DNA of 64,000 nt from Daldinia sp. FL1419. Taxonomy: Eukaryota > Ascomycota > Sordariomycetes > Xylariales > Hypoxylaceae. Positions within the stretch are counted from its first letter, which is position 1. Every line of letters starts with the position of its first letter. Position numbers and translations under genes: made by a program. The notes below the pieces were generated by a model. That model searched no databases. It had not been told where the DNA came from and worked only from the letters and a program-made list of their open reading frames with translations. Positions 12,485-21,521 of this stretch are shown piece after piece. The stretch covers positions 496,001 through 560,000 of the forward strand of contig MU623341.1 of assembly GCA_025201765.1 (NCBI GenBank), given 5' to 3'.

Positions 12485-13730
12485 ACTGCCCCAGTAGAGA
12501 CGACGTCCTCGGGTTAACAGAGGTAGATTTTCTAGGCCTGGGGAATGGTCTAATTGATCCGAATGGCCAGCGATATTAATACTATGGACGGCTGAATATC
12601 GGGATCGTCTCGGGCGACAGGCTCTTCATGGCAGCGTGGACGCGCCTTTTGAGCTTACGTTCGGTAAAGAATGAAACTTATCGTGGGAAAAGCAATAAGT
12701 ATCAGCGCTTCATAGGTAGAATGATATCTACCATACCCAAAAGGCAAGTTTATGATTTCGTCCGGAGTTATCGGAGAGATATTAGATAGGTCAATTCATA
12801 CGGGCCTTATAAGATGTCATGGGAGGCATCTTCTCAAAGAATCGAAACGATACCTTGGGTAGGTAGATATATACAAGCCTCCACCATCAGAAAAGAAAAG
12901 AGGAATAAGCTGAAGGAATACCTCTTAAGAGGTAAAGGACCTGGTAAAGGACTTGGTAAAGACCTGGTAAAGAACTGGTAGGTAAATGGTACCTTATTGA
13001 GGTCGCAAGTGGTAGGCCACGGTAGGTCACGGTAGGCCACGAGGCAAAGCTACCTACCTCCTAGGTACGAATGTGATGATTAGAGAATTGGTCAAAGTAG
13101 GCCCGGGAAAAATTACCCAGTACTTCCAAGTAATTCTTCCGGCCAATTAAATGCTATATTATCTAGCTACGGATCAGAGCCGAGTCAATTGAGGTGTGAG
13201 CCTCGTAAGTAGAGAGAGTAGAAAAAGATAAGAGATGAACCAAAGTGACTGCAACCGCAGGCAATTGGTGTTTAGGCGAATGAGCTAAGGTACCTAGGTA
13301 CAATATTTCGCCGAATTACAGGCATTACAGGCTCTTGCTTGTAAATTCCGGGGGCTTCTATGCCGCCTTCGATGCCATTGGTTTAGGGGTTTCTGAGGGG
13401 TCCCCACGATTTTCAAAACTTGCTCTGTAGATTTTACCACAGTATCCCTGTCCTACTAGGTAGTACCTACCTAGGTAGCTTTTAAGGCCTGGGTACCTCT
13501 CTGACCTATTTCTCCGTGAGCTTGATAACGGCCGGACAACGTGGCAGAATCCCATCTGGGCAAATAGGTAAGGTAGGTACCTACAGTACATTATGAGGTA
13601 CAATACATGCCCGATGTCCATTAGTTGTAGATAGTTACCTCCTGTATTCAACGTCATTTCCTTCCAATGTCCCGTAATTTATGGGAATTCTCCCCTCATT
13701 AGTCTGTTAGGATTAGGAAGTCTCCTTCGG

Positions 13731-14018
13731 ATGCCCTTTTGGAGCTTAAAATCATTCGTCGCTTCTCGTCATAGCAAAAACAGTAATGGGGGGGATTTCA
13801 TAAGATTAGAGTGTAGGTACCTACATATTCTAATTGCCAAGACACCTAATCTTAAGACGTTTGACTTAGAACTATATATAAATACGTCATTTTTACGCTG
13901 TTGCAGTGTTGCTTATAATGTTTTTAAGATGATCCAACCCCTTGGTCCTCTTGTAACAGATCGAGAGGTGCTTGAACGTGCACACTCATATTTTCCATCT
14001 TTAGAAAATCTAGATTGA
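13731..14018 (+). pseudogene. Weak coding relic, F-box/LRR-like C-terminus
   Basis: A frame of 95 codons contains ILIAKTPNLKTFDLEL, which resembles the leucine-rich segments after fungal F-box domains. It ends with a Ser/Glu tail. No F-box, no upstream exon and no clear start were found. I regard it as a fragment or a chance frame; evidence is thin. Confidence 0.2.
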
Positions 14019-14323
14019 GGGATAGGCTTAAACCTAAACGACACAAATATCCACCTGACGATACCTACAACTATACAAGTAAGCTAAATCGTTTAATAAC
14101 CTTAGCAGGCCAACTACTTTTATGTAGGTGTAAGACCTAACTTAACATAATAGCGCTGCCGCAAAGGAAATAAATCTCGTTCGTGGTGCCTTATAGGCCC
14201 GCATGATTTCATAAGTACAGGCTCATATTTCCTCGTATAGCATCGAAGATTTACCTATCCGAGAATAACAATAGCAGCTCGACGCTATAACAAAATCGGC
14301 TTTGGGCAGTTGACAACTCTACT

Positions 14324-14374
14324 CTGGGGCAAGGAGCATTTTAGCATATCCCAGTAGCTATTGCTTGCCCGGGG
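14324..14374 (+). promoter_or_regulatory. Two possible CreA-type sites upstream of GH43
   Basis: CTGGGG (14324-14329) and CCGGGG (14369-14374) both fit SYGGRG, the consensus for the carbon-catabolite repressor CreA/Cre1, and lie about 260-310 bp before the GH43 start. Six-base matches are common by chance, so this is only suggestive. I saw no XlnR-type GGCTAA site in the same stretch. Confidence 0.25.
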
Positions 14375-14505
14375 GTTATATAGGTAGGATAGGTTGACAT
14401 TATAAACTATCTAATCATAATACGACCTCGGTGGAACATCCCCCTTTAGAAGAGAGTCGCATTGAAAAATACGCCGTGTAATCTTATAACACAAGACTCA
14501 TGAAA

Positions 14506-14515
14506 TATATATAAG
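14506..14515 (+). promoter_or_regulatory. TATA-like element of the GH43 gene
   Basis: TATATATAAG lies about 120 bp before the ATG at 14636, a sensible place for a fungal TATA box with a long 5' leader. Confidence 0.45.
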
Positions 14516-14635
14516 TAGCGCCTCTCGTAAAAAGATCAGGCAGATAAGTAATTTTGTTATATTAATCTGCTTCAAACACAATCACGAACCCTCTAGCTAT
14601 TCCTTAGATGCATAAAATACCTTTGACTGAACAGT

Positions 14636-16273
14636 ATGAAGATAAAAGGAATTCTCCTGTTATTTGGCCTGCTGCAAGCTGATCCGGCATGGACGAGTAA
14701 TTTTCAGTCTCCAGGCCAGTCTGGTGCCAGTTCAGCCGTCGAGCATCCTGTATCGAAACAAGCAGATTATTTTCGGAATCCTGTGGTATATGAGGATTTC
14801 GCGGATAATGACGTCTCTATTGGCCCAGACGGACTATATTACTTTTCTGCCTCTAATATGCATTACAGTCCAGGCGCTCCAATTTTACGATCTGGTGATC
14901 TAGTTAATTGGGAACTTATCGGTCACTCTGTGCCTCTTCTTGATTTCGGCGAAAAGTATAATCTGACAAATGGCCACGCATATAGAGGTGGGACGTGGGC
15001 GTCTACAATGCGGTTTCGTGAAAGTACTGGGCTTTGGTATTGGATCGGTTGCGTTGACTTTTGGTATACTTACATTTATACCGCAAAGGATGCCACTGGG
15101 CCATGGACTCGAACGGCTGTGCTTCCAGGCGGTACATGCTACTACGACTGTGGCCTCCTCATTGACGATGACGATACAATGTATGTGGTATACGGTTCCA
15201 CGGATGTATCTGTAGCCCAGTTATCTGAAGATGGGCTTAGCCAGGTCAAGACGAAACATATTTTCAGTGCATCCGATGTAGGCAAAGATGGAATTGAAGG
15301 AAATCGAATGTACAAAAAGGACGGATTTTACTACATCCTTGACGACCATCCTGGCGATATTACTTACATCTGGAAATCCAAAAGCCCTTGGGGCCCTTAC
15401 CAGAGCAAGATACTCATTAACAATGTGAAATCACCTGTGCCCAATGGGGGCGCTCCTCATCAAGGAAGTCTTATCCAAGCGTCAACAGGTGACTGGTACT
15501 ACATGTCTTTCACCTGGGCATATCCAAATGGTCGTATGCCTGTGTTGGCTCCACTAGGATGGGGAGATGATGGTTTCCCTTATTTTATCGCCGACCAATC
15601 CGGTGGATGGGGATCATCCTATCCGGCACCACTTCCTACCACAGAGGTTCAAGAATGGACTCGCACAGATACGTTTGATGATGATACGTTAGGCCCAGAT
15701 TGGGAATGGAATCATAACCCGGATGAGAAAAAGTACAGGGTTGGTGGTGGCATGGTGATCCTATCTACTGCCACCGTGACAAACGACCTTTTTGCCGCTC
15801 GCAATACTCTAACCCATCGCATTCATGGAGAGTTCCCTGTTGGTACTATTCAAGTTGATTTTACTAACATGGCTGACGGTGACCGGTTCGGCCTTGCGGC
15901 TTTCCGCGACCGAACCGCTTATATTGGTATTCATCGCGACGGGTCCGACTACACGATATCCGTCGTGCATAATATCACACAAGAAGAATCTGCTTGGAAT
16001 ACAACTGGTCTCGGAAATGTTGTTGCGACGGAGGCAGACGTCCCGAAGGATAAGATTATATGGCTTCGAGCATCGTTGGACGCCCGCGCGGGCGGCAGTT
16101 ACGCGGCTAACTTCTCTTATAGCACAGACGGGCAAATATTTGCTGGGTTAGGAGAACCCTACGAAATGTATACCAATTGGGCCTATTTTATGGGCTATCG
16201 TTTTGGTATCTTCAACTATGCTACGAAGAATCTGGGTGGCTCAATCCAGGTCCTATCTTTTACCAGTGCATAA
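14636..16273 (+). CDS. Secreted glycoside hydrolase family 43 (xylosidase/arabinofuranosidase-like)
   Basis: Single exon, 545 residues. A hydrophobic leader (KIKGILLLFGLLQADPAW) suggests secretion. The five-bladed propeller of GH43 fits residues about 45-320. The expected acidic triad can be placed at D57 (FADNDVSI), D171 (CYYDCGLLIDDDD) and E221 (DGIEGNRMY). Residues about 340-545 form a beta-rich C-terminal domain of the type found on GH43 beta-xylosidases (RTDTFDDDTLGPDWEWNHNPD start). The enzyme would release xylose or arabinose from hemicellulose outside the cell; which substrate cannot be told from sequence. Alternative names are exo-beta-xylosidase or alpha-L-arabinofuranosidase. Several NxS/T glycosylation sites are present. 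It lies alone, between the repressor-like gene and the STAND gene. Confidence 0.88.
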   Translation: MKIKGILLLFGLLQADPAWTSNFQSPGQSGASSAVEHPVSKQADYFRNPVVYEDFADNDVSIGPDGLYYFSASNMHYSPGAPILRSGDLVNWELIGHSVPLLDFGEKYNLTNGHAYRGGTWASTMRFRESTGLWYWIGCVDFWYTYIYTAKDATGPWTRTAVLPGGTCYYDCGLLIDDDDTMYVVYGSTDVSVAQLSEDGLSQVKTKHIFSASDVGKDGIEGNRMYKKDGFYYILDDHPGDITYIWKSKSPWGPYQSKILINNVKSPVPNGGAPHQGSLIQASTGDWYYMSFTWAYPNGRMPVLAPLGWGDDGFPYFIADQSGGWGSSYPAPLPTTEVQEWTRTDTFDDDTLGPDWEWNHNPDEKKYRVGGGMVILSTATVTNDLFAARNTLTHRIHGEFPVGTIQVDFTNMADGDRFGLAAFRDRTAYIGIHRDGSDYTISVVHNITQEESAWNTTGLGNVVATEADVPKDKIIWLRASLDARAGGSYAANFSYSTDGQIFAGLGEPYEMYTNWAYFMGYRFGIFNYATKNLGGSIQVLSFTSA

Positions 16274-16847
16274 GGTCAATATTTACATGTTTCTCGAGAA
16301 GCGTAAACGGAAAAAGTGGAACGGAATCAAATGGAATGAGAAGATTCAAAGGAGTTTAGCACAAGAGTGACTACCTGAAGAATGCAAGATACAACGCGCT
16401 ATAAAGTCAATCGCGTTAGATGGCTGGGAGGTAGGTGGAGGGCAATAGGTACCTAATAACATATAGGATCATTAGGCAAAGGTAAAGTTACTATTGTCAA
16501 AAGTTGGGGGAAAAGATTTTTTTCGCCGAGGATATTAGGAGGAAGATATACAATAGGGCGTAATAAACCATAGTATATTGTTTACCAAGTACCTGTTGCT
16601 TGTGTAACACCCGCTTCCGGCATCTTTCTCTTTTACTTTACACAATTATTTATACGTAGAACCGTTTTCATTTTCCTAGAGTGTAAAGCTAGAATGATGT
16701 CTGGGTTCTTTGTCCTCTATATAGTTTAAGCAGCACAAGGTAAACGTAATTTATCATTTCATGGTTGTCCTTTTCCCAAAATTGGAATATCGCATTTATA
16801 CCCCTAAGACCATTCAAGGTGAAAGTAATATACCTTTCCTATTGATT
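16274..16847. other. Intergenic: GH43 terminator and STAND gene promoter
   Basis: No gene. The sequence is A+T-rich in its right half. An in-frame ATG at 16761 would extend the next protein by 29 residues, but I prefer the ATG at 16848 because the family-like disordered N-terminus starts there. Confidence 0.5.
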
Positions 16848-17165
16848 ATGTCAAGCCAAAACCAACCTGGGCCAAGGCCGGTGAGACCGAATACACCGCG
16901 AGGGCTACCGCCACAAGACTTGGTAATACCTTTGCAGCAGAAAGCGCCACAGCCAAGTATACTGCCAGCGGCATCTGAATCGGAAACACAACCAAGCCCA
17001 AAATCAGATTCAGACCTGTTTTCTCCGCTCTCAGAACCAGAAGTATCACCGTCACCCCCGGGGCCAGGACCAGAACCAGAACCACAACCAGAACCACAGC
17101 CAGAGTTGGAACCAGAACCAGAGCCGGAACCGGAACCGGAACCACAGCCGGAACTAGAACCACAA

Positions 17166-17208
<43 letters not shown>

Positions 17209-17216
17209 CGGAGCCA

Positions 17217-17247
<31 letters not shown>

Positions 17248-20204
17248 AACCACAACCGCATCAACAACCAAGCCCACAACCTGTACTTCAGTCACCACCA
17301 GCATTACAACCAACGCCGGCGCCTCAATCGCCACCAGCAATCCAATCAACACCACCGCCACAACCTGATCCTTTACAGGCCGAGAGGGAAAAGGAAGCTA
17401 ATCGAAGGCAAGAAGAAGCTATACAAAAGCTCAGACAAGAACTAAAGGCTGGGAAACTAGCGATATGCGTTGGATCTGGAGTAACCCTGCATGCGGTCCC
17501 TAGCTCCGAGAGAAGACGTATGGGGGTATGTAACTTGGGTTTAATTTCCTTCCATGGAATCTATTAAAAATACCTATGCTCGCTCCGGATGTATAACTTG
17601 GAAGTTTTCTTCTGCATTACTAATAATCACCTACCAATGGCTATTATCAGATAAATGAAACTAACGTCTTGCTTTCACGAAATATAGTGGGGTGGCCTTG
17701 TCGAGAACGGGTTCCTATATGTCGAAGACCAAGCTAAAGGTGTTTTCGATCGATATAAACGCGATATAGACCGAGCGAAAGAGCTATTAAGCCTTCCAGA
17801 CCGCACGACACAGGACCAATTCGAAGCTATAAACAGGTTGGAAGAGCTTTTTACCAAGCGCCCCGACCTTTTTGCAGGCTGGCTAAAACATCAATTTAAC
17901 ACTTTATACGACATCACGGAAGACAGAAGTATTCTTGACAGCCTAAGACAACTTCATAGACATGGCGCGATGCTACTAACTACTAACTATGATGACTTAC
18001 TCGAAAAGCATTGTGGGATTCCCCCTGTTGGACGGACCGACACAACAGGCCTGTTGTCGTATCAACGGAAATCTTTAGATGGCGTTTTTCATCCTCACGG
18101 CCACTGGAAAGACCCCGATAATATTGTTTTGTCCGCCCGAAATTACCATGGTACGTATAATATTTTTAAGGCCTCGTCCATCTGGGGGCTATGGATAATC
18201 TATAGCCAAATTTACTAATATATTATAGTGAGTGGAATGGTCCTAATATTTGATCCTCCCTGTATCTCATGTAGCTCAGTAGAGGCCATGCTTCCTTGTT
18301 CATGTAGGGCTTGGATGCTAACCCAATAATTCCCCCCATTAGGATGTGCTCCGAGACCGTGCTGTCCAGGATGTTCTAACGAATATAGTTTCTAATAGAA
18401 CAATTTTATGGTACGTTAAAACAAGACGAACCGTTGGCTTTTGTCATTTCACCAAGCTTACTGCATTAACTAACGTCTACTAGTAAGCAAAATTATACTG
18501 TTTAAACCTTCAGTAACGCGTTACAGGGAAAATAATAAGCTAATAATTCTCTTCTCACAGTCGGGTATGTATAAGTAAGGCTAGGACCTGATATATCTCA
18601 TATCTAGCCCTCTCTCCTCTCCTATTTCATTAGCTAACTTATAATAGTAAGTGGAATAGCTAGTGTTCCTACAATTCAGCGCCGGCATTCTCCGGACGGT
18701 ATTTCTGGTTGTGTTCGAAGTATCAAAGGGCTAACTTGGCATGCTTTACACATGCAGTCGGAGCAGGTGAAGGCCTTGATGACCCTAATTGGGGTCAGCT
18801 ACTGCATTGGGTGGGTGAGTCTCACCGAAAGAAAGGTCCGACCCATTACGTGTTATTCCCCAAGAGCATAGGGAATGAAATACCTCACATGCCATTAAAT
18901 TATGTCACATGTGAGACTCGTGACGATATTGCTCGCTGGCTGAGGGGCTTGCTAGAACCAGATGAGCAGCGCGAGGGCACCGGTAAGCAACCTGAAGAGA
19001 TAAACACACTACAAGTCTAATTTCAGTGCGAAGTATACGAGAATAAGGATAATACTCGACGTGTAAATGTTAACCATTGGCTTTCTCCTCTGGACCAGAC
19101 CCAGTTCCTTAAGGACCACTCCGATATCCAAGACAAGGTAACCCCGTTCTACCAATCAGTAATAGGTCAGCCCAACTTTTGGGAAACGGACAAGCCTACG
19201 TACGTATGGTTGACGGGTAATGGTACGTCTCCCGGAGTCCACGTATTTTCGTCGTGTTCTATTGGAATCGGCACAGCTGATTGATTTTACCTCTAGGGGG
19301 ATTTGGCAAAACGATGTTCTGCAGCTCGGTCATAAACAGTACAAGGCAGAGCTGTCGCTTAGAAACTGCTCACCGATCTCGCGACTCTCTGGCCTATTTT
19401 TTCTGTGCTACATACGATGTGCTTGATCGAGGCTCGGCAACAGCTTACCACGATTTCAGCGCATTTTGTCGCACAGTCATTGACCAGCTTTGCCCGCCTT
19501 ATACCGTATACCCAGCCCTTCAAGATTTGTACACGGCGTGCACGGAATACCACCCCGCAAGGAGTCCCACTAATTCAGAACTCCGGGACGTTCTCGTAAC
19601 AATCCTAGACCAACTGACTCGGAAAAAGTCTACTGAACCAAACACGTCAGTTCAGCCGGGCGAAACGTATTTAGTGCTCGACGGGTTTGATAAACTCCCG
19701 AGGAACAGGCAGGGCCCATACCTGGAGTTTGTCAGAGATATAAGGGCACGCAAGCTCGATCATTTTCATTTACTGGTATCTAGTCGAGATACGGCAAGGA
19801 TCAGAAGTCCCCTAAGGAGCTATGGGGAATGGAACCAAGTAACGTGCAACCAAGCCTCCGTGAAAGATGTCATACGAAGCTTTGTTATCAGAAGTATTTA
19901 TAACGAGCCTCAATTCCACGACTTGGCTCAAAAGATTCGTGAGCCATTGACGTTGTGGTTAATTGATCAGTTAACTACTAGTGAGCACACGTAAGTGACA
20001 ACCAATCTTTGAACGACTGCATTGATTGAACCGCTCTAACCAGTCGTATAATACAGTTTCTGGTGGGTTTATTGGAAGGTGCAAGATTTGAAGGAGTTGG
20101 ACTTTTTCGATAGAGAGTCCATACAAGAGATTCTGCATGATTCTGAGGATGAACGAGTAGAGCAGCCAAAAGCAAAGCGAAGGCGTACGTTAAGGTCGAA
20201 CTAG
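16848..20204 (+). CDS. SIR2-like/NACHT STAND (NLR-like) protein
   Basis: Predicted intracellular signalling NTPase, 821 residues. Exons: 16848-17525, 17688-18149, 18343-18409, 18561-18563, 18758-18982, 19034-19222, 19297-19990, 20057-20204 (total divisible by three). Residues about 80-130 are almost pure Glu-Pro. A SIR2-like domain (about 205-455) has GSGVTL, LTTNYDDLLE, HPHGHW and FVGAGEGLDDPNW, fitting the NAD-binding family. A NACHT ATPase follows, with Walker A GNGGFGKT (about 540) and Walker B YLVLDGFDKLP (about 670), then SSRD. The protein ends soon after the NACHT with a basic tail (PKAKRRRTLR). There are no WD40, ankyrin or TPR repeats, unlike typical fungal NLRs. By analogy with other SIR2-STAND proteins it may deplete NAD in self/non-self or stress responses; that is inference. 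Three of its introns are nested stwintrons, listed separately. Confidence 0.82.
17050..17256 (+). repeat. In-frame GAGCCA/GAGCCG hexanucleotide repeat
   Basis: Units of GAGCCA, GAGCCG, GAACCA and CAGCC encode an uninterrupted Glu-Pro (and Gln-Pro) run in the STAND protein. The array 17170-17250 is nearly perfect and probably varies in length between strains, since six-base units keep the frame. Confidence 0.9.
18150..18342 (+). other. [D1,2] stwintron A (nested twin intron)
   Basis: Simple GT-AG splicing from 18151 gives a +1 frameshift. If the internal intron 18151-18228 (GTACGT start, TACTAAT branch, TATAG end) is removed first, the G at 18150 joins TGAGTG to make a new donor GTGAGT. The external intron then ends at 18342 (GCTAACCC branch, ATTAG). 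The exon junction reads Asn-Tyr-His / Asp-Val-Leu, as expected for the SIR2-like family. Confidence 0.8.
18410..18560 (+). other. [D1,2] stwintron B (nested twin intron)
   Basis: The internal intron is 18411-18483 (GTACGT, branch AACTAACG, end CTAG). Its removal joins G18410 to TAAGCA, giving donor GTAAGC. The external intron ends at 18560 (branch AGCTAATA, CACAG). Total 151 nt. It sits directly before the TCG microexon. Confidence 0.78.
18561..18563 (+). other. 3-nt microexon (TCG) between two stwintrons
   Basis: The three bases complete the codons between T at 18409 and TC at 18758, so the product reads Ile-Leu-Phe-Val-Gly-Ala-Gly-Glu-Gly. That is the conserved strand and glycine turn of SIR2-like domains. 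Without the microexon the valine is lost and the motif is one residue short. Confidence 0.72.
18564..18757 (+). other. [D1,2] stwintron C (nested twin intron)
   Basis: The internal intron is 18565-18647 (GTATGT, branch GCTAACTT, end AATAG). G18564 plus TAAGTG forms donor GTAAGTGG. The external intron ends at 18757 (branch GGCTAACTT, GCAG). It resembles stwintron A in length (194 against 193) and shares the external donor GTRAGTGGAATRG. TCGG occurs on both sides (18561-18564 and 18758-18761), like a short duplication. Confidence 0.78.
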
Positions 20205-20494
20205 CTAGATGCTATGTAATTTGGTATACTAGAGCGAGTATCTCTTTCTGGTATTTGAAGGGGGGTATTTATAGAGGAAAGCCTGGCAGGATGAGGTGTA
20301 ACAATCATGTATTAGATGCAGCTATTTCAAGACAGGGGAGATATCATGGCTGAATACTACCTCCACACATATATATACATAGGTAGCCTGTAGCATACAA
20401 TGAATGTCTACAAACTCAAGCACCGCCTTTTGGTATTTTGGGACGTTTTTTTTTTTTTTTAAAAAAAAAAAGAAGAAGAAGAAAGATTCATAGC
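20205..20494. other. Intergenic between STAND gene and tRNA
   Basis: Non-coding. It holds a T15 run directly followed by A11 (20446-20471), which could snap back on itself, then GAA repeats. No gene is seen. Confidence 0.6.
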
Positions 20495-20499
20495 AAAAA
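20495..20499 (-). terminator. Pol III terminator of the tRNA-Ser gene
   Basis: On the minus strand TTTTT begins 12 nt after the last base of the tRNA, a normal RNA polymerase III stop. A longer T run follows at 20471-20461. Confidence 0.65.
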
Positions 20500-20510
20500 T
20501 GATATGCGAG

Positions 20511-20649
20511 CGACACTGGCCCGATTCGAACGGGCGCCTCCGAAGAGATGTGATTTCGAGTCACACGCGTTAGACCACTCTGATAAAGAAGATTAGAATA
20601 TTATCATTAAATTTTTCATGCTATCGTAAGACTTACCCGCCACAGTGCC
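20511..20649 (-). tRNA. tRNA-Ser(CGA) interrupted in the D arm
   Basis: Read on the minus strand, the 139-nt gene gives an 82-nt class II tRNA once 57 nt (20636-20580) are removed. The acceptor stem GGCACTG/CAGTGTC pairs fully with one G-U, and the discriminator is G. The D stem is GCG/CGC. The anticodon stem TGTGA/TCACA holds loop CTCGAAA with anticodon CGA (20558-20556), decoding TCG. A long variable arm (TCTCTTCGGAGGC) marks serine. The T arm is GCCCG-TTCGAAT-CGGGC. After removal the A box reads TGGCGGAGTGG. There is no intron at the usual place next to the anticodon. All stems are intact, so this does not look like a decaying pseudogene. Confidence 0.8.
20580..20636 (-). other. 57-nt intron-like insert inside the tRNA-Ser gene
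   Basis: On the minus strand it begins GTAAGT and ends TTTATCAG. A TTCTAATC branch-like site lies about 14 nt before the end, followed by a pyrimidine-rich tract. These are the marks of a small fungal spliceosomal intron, not of a tRNA-endonuclease intron. It splits the internal A box. Confidence 0.65.
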
Positions 20650-21521
20650 ATTTGTTCAGCTTGTTGCATGCTTCATTGGACCGTTAATTTTTTTAATATA
20701 CAAAATACAAAATTGGCGAATCTATTTAGTGGTATGGATATAGGGTAAGTATGGATACGCCAACGCCCAACGTGGTATAGAGAGAGCGAGAGACATACAT
20801 AGGTACACTACATGAGCACAAATGCATGGCGCTAGGCGAGTTGAATTTTATTTGACTAAAGAAAAAGGGGCAGGCTAGTTTGGTGGTGGTGATGATGGTG
20901 GCGGAAGTAGCGCCGTTATCGTGTAACCAGATATTACTTATTACATTAATTCATATCATTCCGCTGGAGGCGACATCAAAACTTTGCTAGGTTAGGTATT
21001 TATGAGCTGCGAGATAAGGCAGATGGACAGTAAAAAATGACAAGAACGGCCTTGATCACATAATTAACGCGCTATCTCTTGTCCTGTTACTTCGTTACTT
21101 CGTTACCTCGTTACCTCACGTGGTACAAAGGGGTGACGCTAAGCCCTAAATTGAGTAACACTGCAGGGATTGCGTAGGTGGATGTACTGACGCACAGGAC
21201 GCACGGGTAACACCGCTTTGGCACCGTTTCTCCGTCAACCATCAATCAGAAATGAACAAACAATTAAATTCGGCACAATTAAAGAAATCAATTTCCGGCA
21301 CCCTCCGCTCTTCCTCCACCCTCCTCCACCTTTGCGATTTTCAACCTTCAATGTTGTACCTTAGTAAGTTTTAAACTTACCTTGCATTAAATTGTAGATT
21401 CAAGATAACATCCCAAGTAATTGCCTCCAATCCCTATTATCTCTTCACCACTCTTTTTAACTTCCTGGATTGACAACAATCAATTGGCGAATTAATTAGC
21501 GCGCCTTTTTCATGGGCCTGA
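20650..21521. other. Intergenic: upstream region of the Cut12-like gene
   Basis: No gene seen. It contains TTACTTCGTTACCTCG-type repeats (21088-21117) and a pyrimidine-rich tract CTCTTCCTCCACCCTCCTCC (21309-21328), a common feature of fungal promoters, before the Cut12-like start. Confidence 0.55.

Larger units (their letters stand above)
12485..14500. other. Intergenic region, mostly without genes
   Basis: The left part is the upstream region of the quinate repressor-like gene. The middle is rich in GGTAAAG repeats (12930-12985) and CCTAGG palindromes (13458-13478, 13565-13582). The only coding hint is the weak relic at 13731-14018, listed separately. Confidence 0.5.

Noticed and set aside
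15809..16151. Overlapping open frames of 108 codons on both strands inside the GH43 gene
   Set aside because: They are shadows of the real coding frame, which has clear GH43 and C-terminal domain motifs.
16846..17361. Antisense open frame of 171 codons across the Glu-Pro repeat
   Set aside because: It is a by-product of the six-base repeat (Ala-Leu/Ala-Pro/Val-rich on the other strand), with no family motif.
18229..18239. An 11-nt mini-exon (would add Val-Ser-Gly-Met) that also repairs the frame after 18150
   Set aside because: It adds four residues where SIR2-like proteins have none, uses a poor donor (GTCCTA), and does not help at the next junction. The stwintron model repairs both with one rule.
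18150..18757. Two frameshift mutations making the STAND gene a pseudogene
   Set aside because: Both shifts fall exactly at introns with the ATGGTACGT donor context, all motifs are intact elsewhere, and nested splicing restores every junction. Not fully excluded without RNA data.
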